Origin: JBFHIJ01 sp041596515
GTDB lineage: Bacteria; Bacteroidota; Ignavibacteria; Kapaibacteriales; UBA2268
NCBI GenBank assembly: GCA_041596515.1
Contig: JBFHIJ010000009.1
Location: forward strand, 48,343 to 112,342
Length of the DNA stretch: 64,000 bases
Reading direction: 5' to 3'
The translations under genes were made by a program, and so were the position numbers. Positions 1-8,725 of this stretch are shown in pieces (the stretch's first letter is position 1; each line of letters begins with the position of its first letter). The notes beneath the pieces were generated by a model, which worked only from the letters and a program-made list of their open reading frames with translations, was not told where the DNA came from and made no database searches.

Positions 1-2
1 TG

Positions 3-833
3 ATTGGTGAAACCTCTTTTTCATTGAGCAGATTAGGGGATGCTAATTTTATTATTGCAGTTGTTAGGGATATAACTGATAGAGTAGAGGCTGAAAATAG
101 TCTTAAAAATATGAATTTGGAACTCGAAAAAAAGGTTGAAGAAAGAACTAAGAAGCTAAAAGAAATAAATGCTGAATTGGAGCAATTCGCTTACATAGTA
201 TCGCATGATTTGAAAGCTCCTTTAAGGGGCATCTCTCAGTTAACTTATTGGTTGAAAAATGATTATTTAAGTGATTTAGAGCCAGAAGGTTTAGAATTGT
301 TGGAAATGTTGATCCAAAGAGTAAATATAATGGATCAGTTAATAGCAGGTATATTGCAGTACTCAAGAGTAGGCAGAACAGAAACAGATAAAGAGCTGAT
401 TGATTTGAAAGAGCTTATTGACGAAGTGCATACTTTCTTCAATACCAATGAAAATTTTGAACTTCTAACGAAACTTGAAAATAATTATATAATAGCTCAT
501 AGAATTAGAATTGAACAGGTGATTCAAAATTTGGTTGATAATGCCATTAGATATGGAGATAAAGAAAAGACTATCGTAACTATAGAATCTTATGATTTAA
601 ATAACAGTTGGAAAATAATAGTAAGAGACAATGGCCCGGGGATAAATAAAAAATATCATGATAAAATATTTAAAATATTCCAAACACTCCAGCCCAAAGA
701 AGTAAATAGTACAGGAATTGGTCTGTCCATCATAAAAAAAATAATTGAGCTTTACGGTGGCACTATTCATATAGATTCGGTACTTGGAATAGGGACTTCT
801 TTTATTATTAATATACCCAAAAGTCAAAGTTAA
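3..833 (+). CDS. PAS-domain sensor histidine kinase, C-terminal part (cut by window edge)
   Basis: The reading frame is open to the left edge, so this is the 3' end of a longer kinase; the TTG at 24 is internal. The first codons give the end of a PAS domain (ETSFSLSRLG, then VVRDITDR). A coiled linker with heavy Glu/Lys content follows. The HisKA phospho-acceptor motif VSHDLKAPLRG has its His codon at 204-206. The HATPase domain shows an N box (LVDNAIRYG), G1 (VRDNGPGI), F box (IFKIFQ) and an intact G2 (GIGLSIIKK), so it should be active. The linker type is common in phytochrome-like and PAS kinases that autophosphorylate and pass phosphate to a separate receiver. No receiver gene is adjacent on the visible side. 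The ligand or signal cannot be told because the sensory N terminus is missing. Confidence 0.93.
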   Translation: MGETSFSLSRLGDANFIIAVVRDITDRVEAENSLKNMNLELEKKVEERTKKLKEINAELEQFAYIVSHDLKAPLRGISQLTYWLKNDYLSDLEPEGLELLEMLIQRVNIMDQLIAGILQYSRVGRTETDKELIDLKELIDEVHTFFNTNENFELLTKLENNYIIAHRIRIEQVIQNLVDNAIRYGDKEKTIVTIESYDLNNSWKIIVRDNGPGINKKYHDKIFKIFQTLQPKEVNSTGIGLSIIKKIIELYGGTIHIDSVLGIGTSFIINIPKSQS

Positions 834-908
834 AATGAAAAACAATAAGCATTAGCAAATAATTAACCAATGTTATCCGTCGCTCCTTAATATGTGAACA
901 AATATACT

Positions 909-912
909 GGAG
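909..912 (+). promoter_or_regulatory. Shine-Dalgarno site of the acyl-CoA dehydrogenase gene
   Basis: GGAG lies six bases before the ATG at 919. It confirms that start and shows that this organism does use anti-SD pairing for some genes. Confidence 0.6.
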
Positions 913-918
913 TAAACA

Positions 919-2058
919 ATGGAATATTTCCTTAGCGAAGAGCAAATAATGCTAAAAGAAATGGTAGATAAATTTGCAACCGATAAAATCAAGCCTCAAG
1001 CATCTTACAATGAAAAAAATCACTTATTCCCTAAAGATATTATAGAAGAAGCAGGAGAACTTGGCCTGATGGGCATTGCATTCCCTGACGAATATGGCGG
1101 AGCAGGAATGGATTATGTCTCATATATGCTAGCTATAGAATCTATTTCAAAAGCTTGTGCGTCTACAGGAGTAATAGTTTCTGCTCATTCATCTTTAGTT
1201 TGTGATCCTATTTATAGATTCGGGACAGAAGAACAAAAACAAAAATACTTACCGGATTTACTTTCGGGTAAAAAAATAGGTAGCTTTTCTTTAACTGAGG
1301 CAGGTGCCGGATCTGATGCCGGAGCTACACAAACTACAGCTAAATTTGAAAATGGAAAATGGATATTAAATGGTTCAAAACTGTTTGCTACAAACGGTAA
1401 AGAAGCTGATATTTTTGTATTGCTTGCTTCTACAGAACCTTCCAAGAAAACGAGAGGAGTAACGGCTTTTATTGTTGAAAAAGAAACTACCGGGTATAGC
1501 ATAGGTAAAATAGAGAGAAAATTAGGGATAAAATCTTCCTCGACCGCAGAAATCATCTTAGACAATGTAGAAATACCTGCAGAAAATATGCTAGGCGAAC
1601 TTAATAAAGGCTTTAAAATAGCAATGGGCACTTTGGATGGAGGAAGGTTAGGTATTGCTTCACAAGCATTAGGTATAGCTCGAGCTTCTATAGAAGATGC
1701 TATTAAATATTCAAAAGAAAGAATTCAATTTGACCAACCTATATCAAATTTTCAAGCCATTCAATGGATGATTGCTGATATGTGGACTGAGTACGAAGCT
1801 GCTTGGCTACTGACTTATAGAGCATCTAAAATGAAAGACATGGGGTTGGATTACAGCAGAGAAGCTGCTATGGCTAAACTAAAAACATCTGAAGTAGCCA
1901 TGTTTTGTGCAAATAAAGCAATTCAGATTCATGGCGGATATGGTTATACAGAAGATTTTAATGTAGAAAGATATTACAGAGATGCAAAAATTACTGAAAT
2001 TTACGAAGGCACAAGCGAAATCCAGAGATTGGTTATTGCTCGTAGTCTTTTGAAGTAG
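919..2058 (+). CDS. Acyl-CoA dehydrogenase, short/branched-chain type
   Basis: This flavoenzyme oxidises an acyl-CoA to the 2-enoyl-CoA and passes electrons to electron-transfer flavoprotein. The 379 residues match the usual length of the short-chain family. The ACAD signature SLTEAGAGSDAG lies near residues 122-133. The catalytic-base segment IYEGTSEIQR has Glu at residue 363, the position used by butyryl- and short-chain dehydrogenases. A conserved IHGGYGY segment precedes it. The gene is followed after 12 bases by icmF, and the two are very probably cotranscribed. Because IcmF interconverts isobutyryl- and n-butyryl-CoA, the likely substrate is butyryl-CoA or isobutyryl-CoA. Exact chain specificity is inferred from context, not seen in the sequence. 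Confidence 0.95.
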   Translation: MEYFLSEEQIMLKEMVDKFATDKIKPQASYNEKNHLFPKDIIEEAGELGLMGIAFPDEYGGAGMDYVSYMLAIESISKACASTGVIVSAHSSLVCDPIYRFGTEEQKQKYLPDLLSGKKIGSFSLTEAGAGSDAGATQTTAKFENGKWILNGSKLFATNGKEADIFVLLASTEPSKKTRGVTAFIVEKETTGYSIGKIERKLGIKSSSTAEIILDNVEIPAENMLGELNKGFKIAMGTLDGGRLGIASQALGIARASIEDAIKYSKERIQFDQPISNFQAIQWMIADMWTEYEAAWLLTYRASKMKDMGLDYSREAAMAKLKTSEVAMFCANKAIQIHGGYGYTEDFNVERYYRDAKITEIYEGTSEIQRLVIARSLLK

Positions 2059-2065
2059 GGGGAAG
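2058..2065 (+). promoter_or_regulatory. Strong Shine-Dalgarno site of icmF overlapping the upstream stop codon
   Basis: GGGGGAAG begins at the last base of the upstream TAG stop and sits five bases before the icmF ATG, which suggests translational coupling to the dehydrogenase. Confidence 0.6.
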
Positions 2066-2070
2066 CAGAT

Positions 2071-5000
2071 ATGAATATAAGAGTTCTAACTGCGGCAGCT
2101 CTTTTTGATGGGCATGATGTCTCTATAAATATATTTAGAAGGCTGCTTCAAAAAAGGGGTGCGGAGGTAATTAATATAGGTCACAACAGAAGCGTTGACG
2201 AAGTGGTAGCTGCCGCTGTGCAAGAAGATGTAGATGCTTTGCTAATTAGTTCGTATCAGGGTGGTCATAATGAATATTTTAAATATCTAATAGATTCTTT
2301 AAAATCTTATGGTGCTGAAAATAAACTCGTATTTGGTGGCGGTGGCGGTGTAATTCTACCAAAAGAAATTAAGATACTTGAGGATTACGGAGTTACTAAA
2401 ATCTACCATGCTGAAGATGGAATTAAGGTAGGAATAGACGGAATAGCAGACGATATAATAGATCGTATAACTACTAATAAACATGAACAAATAATACGTG
2501 TAGAATATGATAATAATATCAGTGTTCAGACTACTGAAAATAAATATAGTATATCTAAAATGCTTAGCTGTGCTGAAAATCATTGCGAAGAGTCATATTT
2601 TGATGATATCCGTCATAAAATACATTCTGAAGACAAAAATAGAACTTTTGTTATGGGAGTTACCGGAACAGGTGGTGCCGGAAAAAGTTCTTTAATTGAT
2701 GAAATTGTTGGTAGATTTTTAGCTTATACCAAAGGTTTTAGAATAGCAGTGCTTGCTGTGGATCCCAGTAAATCAAGAACTAAAGGGGCTTTATTAGGAG
2801 ATAGGATCCGATATAATCATATTTACAACGATAGAGTATATTTTAGAAGTTTTGCTACTCGTGAATCAGGGAGTGAAATATCAAATGCTATAAATGATGC
2901 TATTTCTATATTTAAGGCTGCATCTTACGACTTGATAATTGTGGAGACAAGTGGCATAGGTCAAGGTGATTCCAAAATACTATCTATAAGTGATAAGTCT
3001 TTGTATGTTATGACTTCTGAATTTGGTGCTCCTTCGCAGCTTGAAAAAATAGACATGCTAGAAGAGGCAGATTTTATTGCTATTAATAAATTTGAAAAGG
3101 TAGGTTCTGAAGATGTACTCAGAGAAGTAAAAATCAACTATATCAGAAACCACAGCGTTGCCGTTGATCATTCAATCGCTTTAGATGATGTTTTGCTTCC
3201 TGTGTATGCAGTAAGAAGTAATGAATTCAATAATACAGGTGTCAATAGACTATTTAAAGATATATTTCGAACTATGATGGCATTTACTGGTTATGCGTAT
3301 GATTATCAAAAAGATTTGTATGATTTATTAGATGTATCTATTAAACAAAATAGAGGACTCATTACCGAAGAAAGACAGCATTACTTGGCCGAAATAGGTG
3401 AGACTATAAAATCTTATCAACAAAGTACAGATGAATTAGCTACAAAAGTTGATAAATTAGAAGCGTTATATAAAGTCAAACAGATAAATATTGCATCAGA
3501 GGAAATAGACAATCAAATTTCAATATTAGAAAACGACATAGAAAATCAAGACTTAAAATATCTAATGCATCAAGACATCATTAAAAATAAATATGCTCAA
3601 GAGTATCTAGAATACGACATACAAGGTAAGACGTATAAGCTAAATCTATTAAATACATCTATAACCGGATTAAAAATTCCAAAAATTGTACCTCCTGATT
3701 ATAGTTCATGGGCAGATTTAATTAGATATAAGTATTTAGAAAACTTTCCGGGCGAATTTCCTTATACAGCCGGAGTATTTCCATTTAAGCGTACTACTGA
3801 AGATCCTAAACGTCAGTTTGCAGGCGAAGGCAGCCCTGAGAGGACGAATAAACGATTTCATTATCTATGTGAAGGTGAAGATGCCAAACGCCTCTCTGTT
3901 GCTTTCGACGGGATTACTTTATATGCAGAAGATCCGGCAGAGAAACCTGATATTTATGGTAAAATAGGCGAGAGTGGTGTATCTATTTGTACTATAGAAG
4001 ACATGGATACTCTTCTAAAAGGCTTTGACTTGATGGATCCCCTAACTAGTGTATCAATGACAATAAATGCTCCTGCACCTATCATGGTAGCTTTCTTTTT
4101 TATGACTGCATATCAAAGAGAACTAAAGAAACTTGAAGGTAGTGGACAGACTTTATCCAACGATCAATCAGAACGACTAAAGTTAGACACTTTTAGAAAG
4201 CTCAGGGGTACAGTTCAAGCTGATATGCTTAAGGAAGATCAAGGCCAGAATACTATAATATTTTCTATTGATTTTGCTATGAAGATGATTGGTGATTTGC
4301 AGGAATATTTATCCAAAAATCAAATCAAAAACTATTATTCTCTTTCAATAAGTGGCTATCATATTGCTGAAGCCGGTGCTAATCCTATTACTCAGCTTGC
4401 ATTTACTTTAGCGAATGGATTTACTTATGTTGAGTATTTTTTGAGTAGAGGTTTAAATATAGATGACTTTGCTCCTAATTTATCATTTTTCTTTTCAAAC
4501 GGAATGGATCCTGAATATTCGGTTATTGGAAGAGTAGCCAGGAGAATTTGGGCTATAGCTTTGAGAGATAAATATGGTGCAAATGCTAGATCACAAAAAT
4601 TGAAATATCATATTCAGACCAGCGGAAGATCTCTTCACGCACAGGAAATAGAATTTAATGACATTAGGACTACTTTGCAGGGACTTATTGCATTTTATGA
4701 CAATTGCAATTCGCTTCATACAAACTCATACGACGAAGCAGTTACAACCCCTACAGAAGAATCTGTCAGACGCTCTATGGCTATACAACAGATATTAACT
4801 AAAGAGTTTGGAATGCTCAAAAATGAGAATCCTATTCAAGGTTCTTTCTTCATTAAATGGCTTACCGATGAAGTAGAAAAAGCCGTTTTAGAAGAGTTTT
4901 CTAGATTGTCTAGAAGGGGAGGAGTTTTAGGTGCTATGGAAACTCAATACCAAAGATCAAAAATACAGGAAGAGTCCTTGCACTATGAGTCCTTGAAGCA

Positions 5001-5304
5001 TTCTGGAGCTTATCCAATTATAGGTGTGAATACATTCTTAAATCCGAATACAAAAGATAACTACGAAAATATGCAAGTAATCCGAGCTGACGCAACTGAA
5101 AAAAACAAACGTTTAGAAGAGATAAAACTGTTTAAATCGAAAAATGTAAATAAAGCTCCTCAAGCTTTGGAAAACTTAAGAAAAGTTGCTCTAAATGGTG
5201 GAAATATTTTCGAGGAATTGCTTAATACAGTTCAATACGCTACAATGGGTGAAATTTCAAACTTGCTTTATGAGATTGGAGGAAAGTATAGAAGAGGTAT
5301 GTAG
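2071..5304 (+). CDS. icmF: Fused isobutyryl-CoA mutase (coenzyme B12-dependent)
   Basis: IcmF rearranges isobutyryl-CoA and n-butyryl-CoA with adenosylcobalamin. The three-part order is diagnostic. A B12-binding Rossmann domain is at the N terminus (LFDGHDVSI, cobalt-ligand His 15). A MeaI-type G-protein chaperone follows, with P loop GTGGAGKSS near residue 199. The C-terminal TIM-barrel substrate domain starts near residue 560 with PYTAGVFPFKR, AGEGSPERTNKRFHYL, SISGYHIAEAGANP and LSFFFSNGMD. The 1077 residues match the family. Methylmalonyl-CoA mutase has a different order and no internal G domain. Some IcmF relatives act on isovaleryl/pivalyl-CoA, which motifs alone cannot exclude. It is cotranscribed with the dehydrogenase and closed by the terminator just downstream. 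Propionyl-type carboxylase genes lie convergently next to it. Confidence 0.95.
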   Translation: MNIRVLTAAALFDGHDVSINIFRRLLQKRGAEVINIGHNRSVDEVVAAAVQEDVDALLISSYQGGHNEYFKYLIDSLKSYGAENKLVFGGGGGVILPKEIKILEDYGVTKIYHAEDGIKVGIDGIADDIIDRITTNKHEQIIRVEYDNNISVQTTENKYSISKMLSCAENHCEESYFDDIRHKIHSEDKNRTFVMGVTGTGGAGKSSLIDEIVGRFLAYTKGFRIAVLAVDPSKSRTKGALLGDRIRYNHIYNDRVYFRSFATRESGSEISNAINDAISIFKAASYDLIIVETSGIGQGDSKILSISDKSLYVMTSEFGAPSQLEKIDMLEEADFIAINKFEKVGSEDVLREVKINYIRNHSVAVDHSIALDDVLLPVYAVRSNEFNNTGVNRLFKDIFRTMMAFTGYAYDYQKDLYDLLDVSIKQNRGLITEERQHYLAEIGETIKSYQQSTDELATKVDKLEALYKVKQINIASEEIDNQISILENDIENQDLKYLMHQDIIKNKYAQEYLEYDIQGKTYKLNLLNTSITGLKIPKIVPPDYSSWADLIRYKYLENFPGEFPYTAGVFPFKRTTEDPKRQFAGEGSPERTNKRFHYLCEGEDAKRLSVAFDGITLYAEDPAEKPDIYGKIGESGVSICTIEDMDTLLKGFDLMDPLTSVSMTINAPAPIMVAFFFMTAYQRELKKLEGSGQTLSNDQSERLKLDTFRKLRGTVQADMLKEDQGQNTIIFSIDFAMKMIGDLQEYLSKNQIKNYYSLSISGYHIAEAGANPITQLAFTLANGFTYVEYFLSRGLNIDDFAPNLSFFFSNGMDPEYSVIGRVARRIWAIALRDKYGANARSQKLKYHIQTSGRSLHAQEIEFNDIRTTLQGLIAFYDNCNSLHTNSYDEAVTTPTEESVRRSMAIQQILTKEFGMLKNENPIQGSFFIKWLTDEVEKAVLEEFSRLSRRGGVLGAMETQYQRSKIQEESLHYESLKHSGAYPIIGVNTFLNPNTKDNYENMQVIRADATEKNKRLEEIKLFKSKNVNKAPQALENLRKVALNGGNIFEELLNTVQYATMGEISNLLYEIGGKYRRGM

Positions 5305-5309
5305 TAAAA

Positions 5310-5341
5310 AAAAAGAGGCTGATTAAATCAGCCTCTTTTTT
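5310..5341. terminator. Bidirectional rho-independent terminator between icmF and the biotin carrier gene
   Basis: A GC-containing stem (GAGGCTGAT pairing with ATCAGCCTC) has a three-base loop, TAA. It is flanked by an A run on the left and a T run on the right, so it works as an intrinsic terminator in both directions. It lies between two convergent genes six bases after the icmF stop. Confidence 0.9.
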
Positions 5342-5345
5342 AAAA

Positions 5346-5657
5346 CTATTCAAATTCAATTAAAAGTTCACCTTTGGGAACAGTACTTTCAGATTTGACA
5401 TAAATTTTTTTAATAGTCCCGTCAAATGGAGCTTTTATAGTGTTTCTCATTTTCATGGCTTCAAGAACTATTAAGTTCTGAGAGCTTGTAACTTGTTGTC
5501 CTTGCTTGACGTAGATTTCTCTGATTGTACCCGGAATGAAAGCTAAAATATGCTTTTCATTTTTAGGAACATAAACCTTTCTTCTTTCAAACTTAGTATT
5601 TAACTTAGTTTTATAAGCTGTATCGTCAACAACAAGAGTTTTAATATTTTCTATCAT
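5346..5657 (-). CDS. Biotin carboxyl carrier protein of an acyl-CoA carboxylase
   Basis: This small carrier (103 residues) holds the biotin that shuttles carboxyl groups between a biotin carboxylase and the carboxyltransferase. The biotinylation motif EAMKM is about 35 residues from the C terminus, inside a biotinyl/lipoyl barrel (PGTIREIYVKQGQQV, then FDGTIKKIYVKSES). The N-terminal half is a short extension rather than a carboxylase domain. A clear AAGGAGA ribosome site (5665-5671 on the complement) overlaps the stop codon of the carboxyltransferase gene, so the two are coupled. No biotin carboxylase subunit is in the window. A role as the gamma subunit of a methylmalonyl-CoA decarboxylase is possible, but no membrane subunit for that is nearby. 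Confidence 0.9.
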   Translation of the reverse strand: MIENIKTLVVDDTAYKTKLNTKFERRKVYVPKNEKHILAFIPGTIREIYVKQGQQVTSSQNLIVLEAMKMRNTIKAPFDGTIKKIYVKSESTVPKGELLIEFE

Positions 5658-5669
5658 GGTAAAATCTCC

Positions 5670-7214
5670 TTAAAATGGTGGAATACCATGTTTTTTATTA
5701 GGCGATGGTTCATTTTTATTAGCAGCCATTTCTAATGCGTGGCATAAGTATCCCCTGGTTTCTTCAGGAGAAATAACAGCATCAATAAATCCATTTGCAG
5801 CTGCTACATAAGGATTCGCAAATTTTTCTGTGTACTCAGCTACTTTTTCTTGTCTAACAGCATCAGGATTAGACGCAGTAGTAATCTCTTTTTTAAAGAT
5901 GATATTCGCTGCACCTTCAGGTCCCATAACTGCAATTTCTGCACTTGGCCAAGCAAAATAAAAATCTGCACCTAAGTGACGTGAACACATTGCTATGTAG
6001 CCACCACCGTATGCTTTTCTTAGTGTCAATGTGATTTTAGGAACAGTAGCTTCACTATATGCATAAAGAATCTTTGCACCATGGCGAATAACACCTGCAT
6101 GTTCCTGATCAACACCAGGAAGATAACCCGGCAAATCTACTAAAGTAACAAGCGGAATATTGAAAGCGTCACAGTATCTGATAAAGCGAGCTGCTTTATT
6201 AGAAGAATCGACATCCAATACACCAGCTAAAACTAAAGGTTGATTAGCTACGATACCTATCGTTTCACCTTTAAGTCTGGAAAAACCAATTACAATATTG
6301 GCAGCAAAATGTTCTTGAACCTCAAGGAAGTCCGAATCATCTACAAATGCTTTAATAACATCTCTAACATCATAAGGTTCTTTAGGATCCTTAGGCATAA
6401 TTTCGTCAATCTTGAAGCTTGCTTTTGGAGGTTTAGGAGCGAACTTATCAGCTTTCTTAAGGTTATTCCAAGGAATAAATTCCATAAGTTTTTTGATTTG
6501 TTGAATACACTCCTGCTCGCTTTCTGCAAAAAAGTGAGCATTACCTGAGATTTCTGCCTGAACTCTTGCACCGCCAAGATCTTCCATAGAAATCTCTTCT
6601 CCTAAAACAGTTTTGATAACTTCAGGACCTGTAATAAACATTTTTGAAATTTTATCAACTACAAAAACGAAATCTGTCAATGCAGGAGAGTATACTGCAC
6701 CACCTGCACAAGGACCTAAAATAACTGAGATTTGAGGAATAATACCTGATGATTTGGTATTTCTGTAAAAAATCTCTCCATAACCGGCTAATGAATTTAC
6801 GCCTTCTTGAATTCTGGCTCCACCACTATCATTAATGCCAATCAAAGGCATTCCCAGCTTAGCAGCGTGATCCATAATCTTTGTTATTTTACGAGCATGT
6901 GCAAGCCCAAGCGAGCCACCTGCTACTGTAAAATCTTGTGCATAAATACAAACAGGATGACCTGTTACATTACCAGTGCCGGTAATAACTCCATCCCCCG
7001 GAAGGAATTTTTTGTCCATACCAAAATCTCTATTGGTATGCTCTACAAATAAATCATACTCGTGAAAAGTCTGGTTGTCAAGTATCGCTTCTATTCTTTG
7101 ACGAGCAGTCATCTTGCCCATAGAAGTTTGCTTTTGAACTGCCTTTTCTCCACCACCAGCGGTTACTTTTTCCTTTCTGGTGAAAAAATCGAGTATTTTC
7201 TTTGCTAAAGACAT
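5670..7214 (-). CDS. pccB: Propionyl-CoA carboxylase-type carboxyltransferase, beta subunit
   Basis: The enzyme transfers CO2 from carboxybiotin to an acyl-CoA, most likely propionyl-CoA, giving methylmalonyl-CoA. The 514-residue protein has both crotonase-fold halves. The N-terminal half has the start motif MGKMTARQRIEAILD, oxyanion loops GINDSGGARIQEGV and GPCAGGAVYSPAL. The C-terminal half has DLPGYLPGVDQEHAG and RKAYGGGYIAM. These match PccB/MmdA rather than the AccD of fatty-acid synthesis. The matching biotin carrier follows directly; the biotin carboxylase must be elsewhere. Beside icmF and an acyl-CoA dehydrogenase it suggests use of propionyl-CoA from odd-chain or branched substrates. 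MmdA of decarboxylating systems is a close relative, so the direction of the reaction is inference. Confidence 0.93.
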   Translation of the reverse strand: MSLAKKILDFFTRKEKVTAGGGEKAVQKQTSMGKMTARQRIEAILDNQTFHEYDLFVEHTNRDFGMDKKFLPGDGVITGTGNVTGHPVCIYAQDFTVAGGSLGLAHARKITKIMDHAAKLGMPLIGINDSGGARIQEGVNSLAGYGEIFYRNTKSSGIIPQISVILGPCAGGAVYSPALTDFVFVVDKISKMFITGPEVIKTVLGEEISMEDLGGARVQAEISGNAHFFAESEQECIQQIKKLMEFIPWNNLKKADKFAPKPPKASFKIDEIMPKDPKEPYDVRDVIKAFVDDSDFLEVQEHFAANIVIGFSRLKGETIGIVANQPLVLAGVLDVDSSNKAARFIRYCDAFNIPLVTLVDLPGYLPGVDQEHAGVIRHGAKILYAYSEATVPKITLTLRKAYGGGYIAMCSRHLGADFYFAWPSAEIAVMGPEGAANIIFKKEITTASNPDAVRQEKVAEYTEKFANPYVAAANGFIDAVISPEETRGYLCHALEMAANKNEPSPNKKHGIPPF

Positions 7215-7373
7215 AGCTTACCCTAAAAAAGCTTATACAATATTCTACTAATATAAGAAACTTATCTTGGAAAACAACATTGCTTTTTTTCAAGCTTAAC
7301 TTTAAGTTCTTGCAATATTAAGAAAACAATAACTAAAGTAAGATTTATTTGAGCTTCAGAGATGGTGAGATTA

Positions 7374-7390
7374 GTCTTTTACAAAGACTT
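7374..7390. repeat. Perfect 7-base inverted repeat (hairpin)
   Basis: AGTCTTT and AAAGACT are separated by the three bases TAC. The repeat lies about 160 bases upstream of pccB and could be an operator or an RNA hairpin. There is no T tract after it in either direction. Confidence 0.4.
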
Positions 7391-7489
7391 AGAAGTAAGA
7401 ATGGGAGCATAGAGTCAGCGATATGTTAAATATTAATCAGAGGCTACAATATGGAAGTAATAAACCATATAGTTGAATGTAGAAATAGT

Positions 7490-7529
7490 TCCACAACTGA
7501 TTAAAAAAAAATATTGAATCAGTTGTGGA
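7490..7529. repeat. Perfect 13-base inverted repeat downstream of lplA
   Basis: TCCACAACTGATT at 7490-7502 is matched exactly by its complement at 7517-7529. The 14-base spacer holds nine A on the plus strand, which is a T9 run in the lplA transcript. It begins only nine bases after the lplA stop codon, so it may act as an atypical terminator or an mRNA-stabilising hairpin. The T run sits in the loop rather than after the stem, so a standard terminator call is not justified. Confidence 0.55.
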
Positions 7530-7537
7530 CATAATAT

Positions 7538-8518
7538 CTAGAAAATTCCAACTATTAGCTCATCAATGCTAGAGCCTTTTATGTATTCGCTTACTTCTAT
7601 GTTTTTCAAAGCTTCTCTGATTGCAATTTCTTCGTGATTGACGTTTTGCAGAGCATATTCTAATTCAGTAATATCTTTTTTATTGAAAAAGTCACCGTAA
7701 ATTTTGGCTTCTTTAATGATACCTTTATCCACATTTAAATGGACTTCTACATTGCCACCTGAAGTTTTAAAACCTTGGCTAAAATTATATTTTGCAGTAT
7801 AACCAAAATTCCATTCCCAGGTAGAATATTTTGATTCTGCCAAAGCTTCTATTGATATTTTGTCGTCATCAGAAATATCATAAATTTTGGAATCAGCATA
7901 CATACCTTGGATGTGATTCATAACTTTATTTGTAAACTCATCTAATGAAATTGGCGATGGTAAATGGTCACTTATATTGGTTACTCGTGAGCGTACGGAT
8001 TTAACTGCTTTATCTTGGAATTTCAGAGGATTTACTTTTAAAGACTTTGTTAAATCTTTCATTTCTGATGAAAAAAGTAAAGTGCCATGGTGTAAAACTC
8101 TATTTTTGATTACATGTTCTGCATTACCGGAAAACTTTTTCCCATCTATAGTTAAATCATTTCTACCTTCGAATCTGGCATCAATTCCAAGGTTTGTTAA
8201 TACATCTAATATAGGCTGTGTATATTTTCTAAAATCTACTAACTTCTCAGAATCACCTGACTGTATAAAAGTAAAATTTATATTGCCTAAGTCATGGAAA
8301 ACTGCTCCACCACCGGATAATCTTCTGACCACAGGTATATTGTTTTCTTTTATATAATCCAAGTTGATTTCAGCTAATGTGTTTTGATGTTTGCCGACTA
8401 TAACAGCAGGACTATTTTTCCAAAGCATAAAGATATCTTCGGTATAGTTTTTGAAGAAGTGTTCTTCGGTTGCCATATTAAAATATGGATCATTGCTATG
8501 GTTGTAAATACAAAGCAT
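7538..8518 (-). CDS. lplA: Lipoate-protein ligase A
   Basis: LplA activates free lipoate with ATP and attaches it to the E2 and GcvH proteins of 2-oxoacid dehydrogenases and the glycine-cleavage system. The 326 residues have the LplA layout. The N-terminal catalytic domain shows RRLSGGGAVFHDLGNINFTF, a FSGNAEH motif, and HHGTLLFSS. The C-terminal accessory domain from about residue 245 (YNFSQGFKTSGGNVEVHLNV) is the type found in full-length ligases such as those of E. coli and many Bacteroidota. The start follows a weak GAGAAAAT leader. Transcription diverges from the efflux operon, with 207 bases in between. It is not in an operon with its substrates. Confidence 0.93.
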   Translation of the reverse strand: MLCIYNHSNDPYFNMATEEHFFKNYTEDIFMLWKNSPAVIVGKHQNTLAEINLDYIKENNIPVVRRLSGGGAVFHDLGNINFTFIQSGDSEKLVDFRKYTQPILDVLTNLGIDARFEGRNDLTIDGKKFSGNAEHVIKNRVLHHGTLLFSSEMKDLTKSLKVNPLKFQDKAVKSVRSRVTNISDHLPSPISLDEFTNKVMNHIQGMYADSKIYDISDDDKISIEALAESKYSTWEWNFGYTAKYNFSQGFKTSGGNVEVHLNVDKGIIKEAKIYGDFFNKKDITELEYALQNVNHEEIAIREALKNIEVSEYIKGSSIDELIVGIF

Positions 8519-8661
8519 ATTATTTTCTCACAATTTGTTAGATTTTAGCTTAAGTGCAAACGATAAGAGAGTCAAAATATTTAAAATTGGAACAATATTC
8601 AAACTAAATTGAATCTTAGCTTACTTCTGCCATGCTATAAATTAAGTAAAAATATGATAAA

Positions 8662-8698
8662 ATGAAACCTATACGGACTTATAGCGTATTAGTTTCAT
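8662..8698. promoter_or_regulatory. Imperfect 37-base palindrome ahead of the efflux operon, candidate operator
   Basis: Two 14-base arms (ATGAAACCTATACG and CGTATTAGTTTCAT) are complementary at 12 of 14 positions around a nine-base spacer, GACTTATAG. The mismatches are the central pair CT/TA. The element lies 28 bases before the ATG of the adaptor gene and next to an AT-rich TATAAA-like stretch at about 8705. The size and symmetry resemble the binding site of a dimeric repressor or of a MerR/TetR-like regulator. No such regulator gene is nearby, so its protein partner is unknown. Confidence 0.55.
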
Positions 8699-8725
8699 AC
8701 CTATATAAAATAATAGAGATTAAAT

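Larger units (their letters stand above)
7215..7537. other. Intergenic stretch of 323 bases with two hairpins, no gene
   Basis: No credible coding sequence or tRNA is visible between pccB and lplA, which both point left. The pccB promoter should lie in its left part. Two inverted repeats stand out and are listed separately: 7374-7390 and 7490-7529. A small RNA cannot be excluded, but nothing in the sequence proves one. Confidence 0.5.

Noticed and set aside
5346..7214. Fatty-acid-synthesis accD/accB pair
   Set aside because: The carboxyltransferase has the two-domain PccB/MmdA form, while AccD is shorter with a zinc finger; an accA gene is found separately at 55050.
7215..7537. tRNA or short gene in the pccB-lplA spacer
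   Set aside because: No T-loop-like GTTCGA segment or cloverleaf was found, and open frames there are short with no ribosome site.
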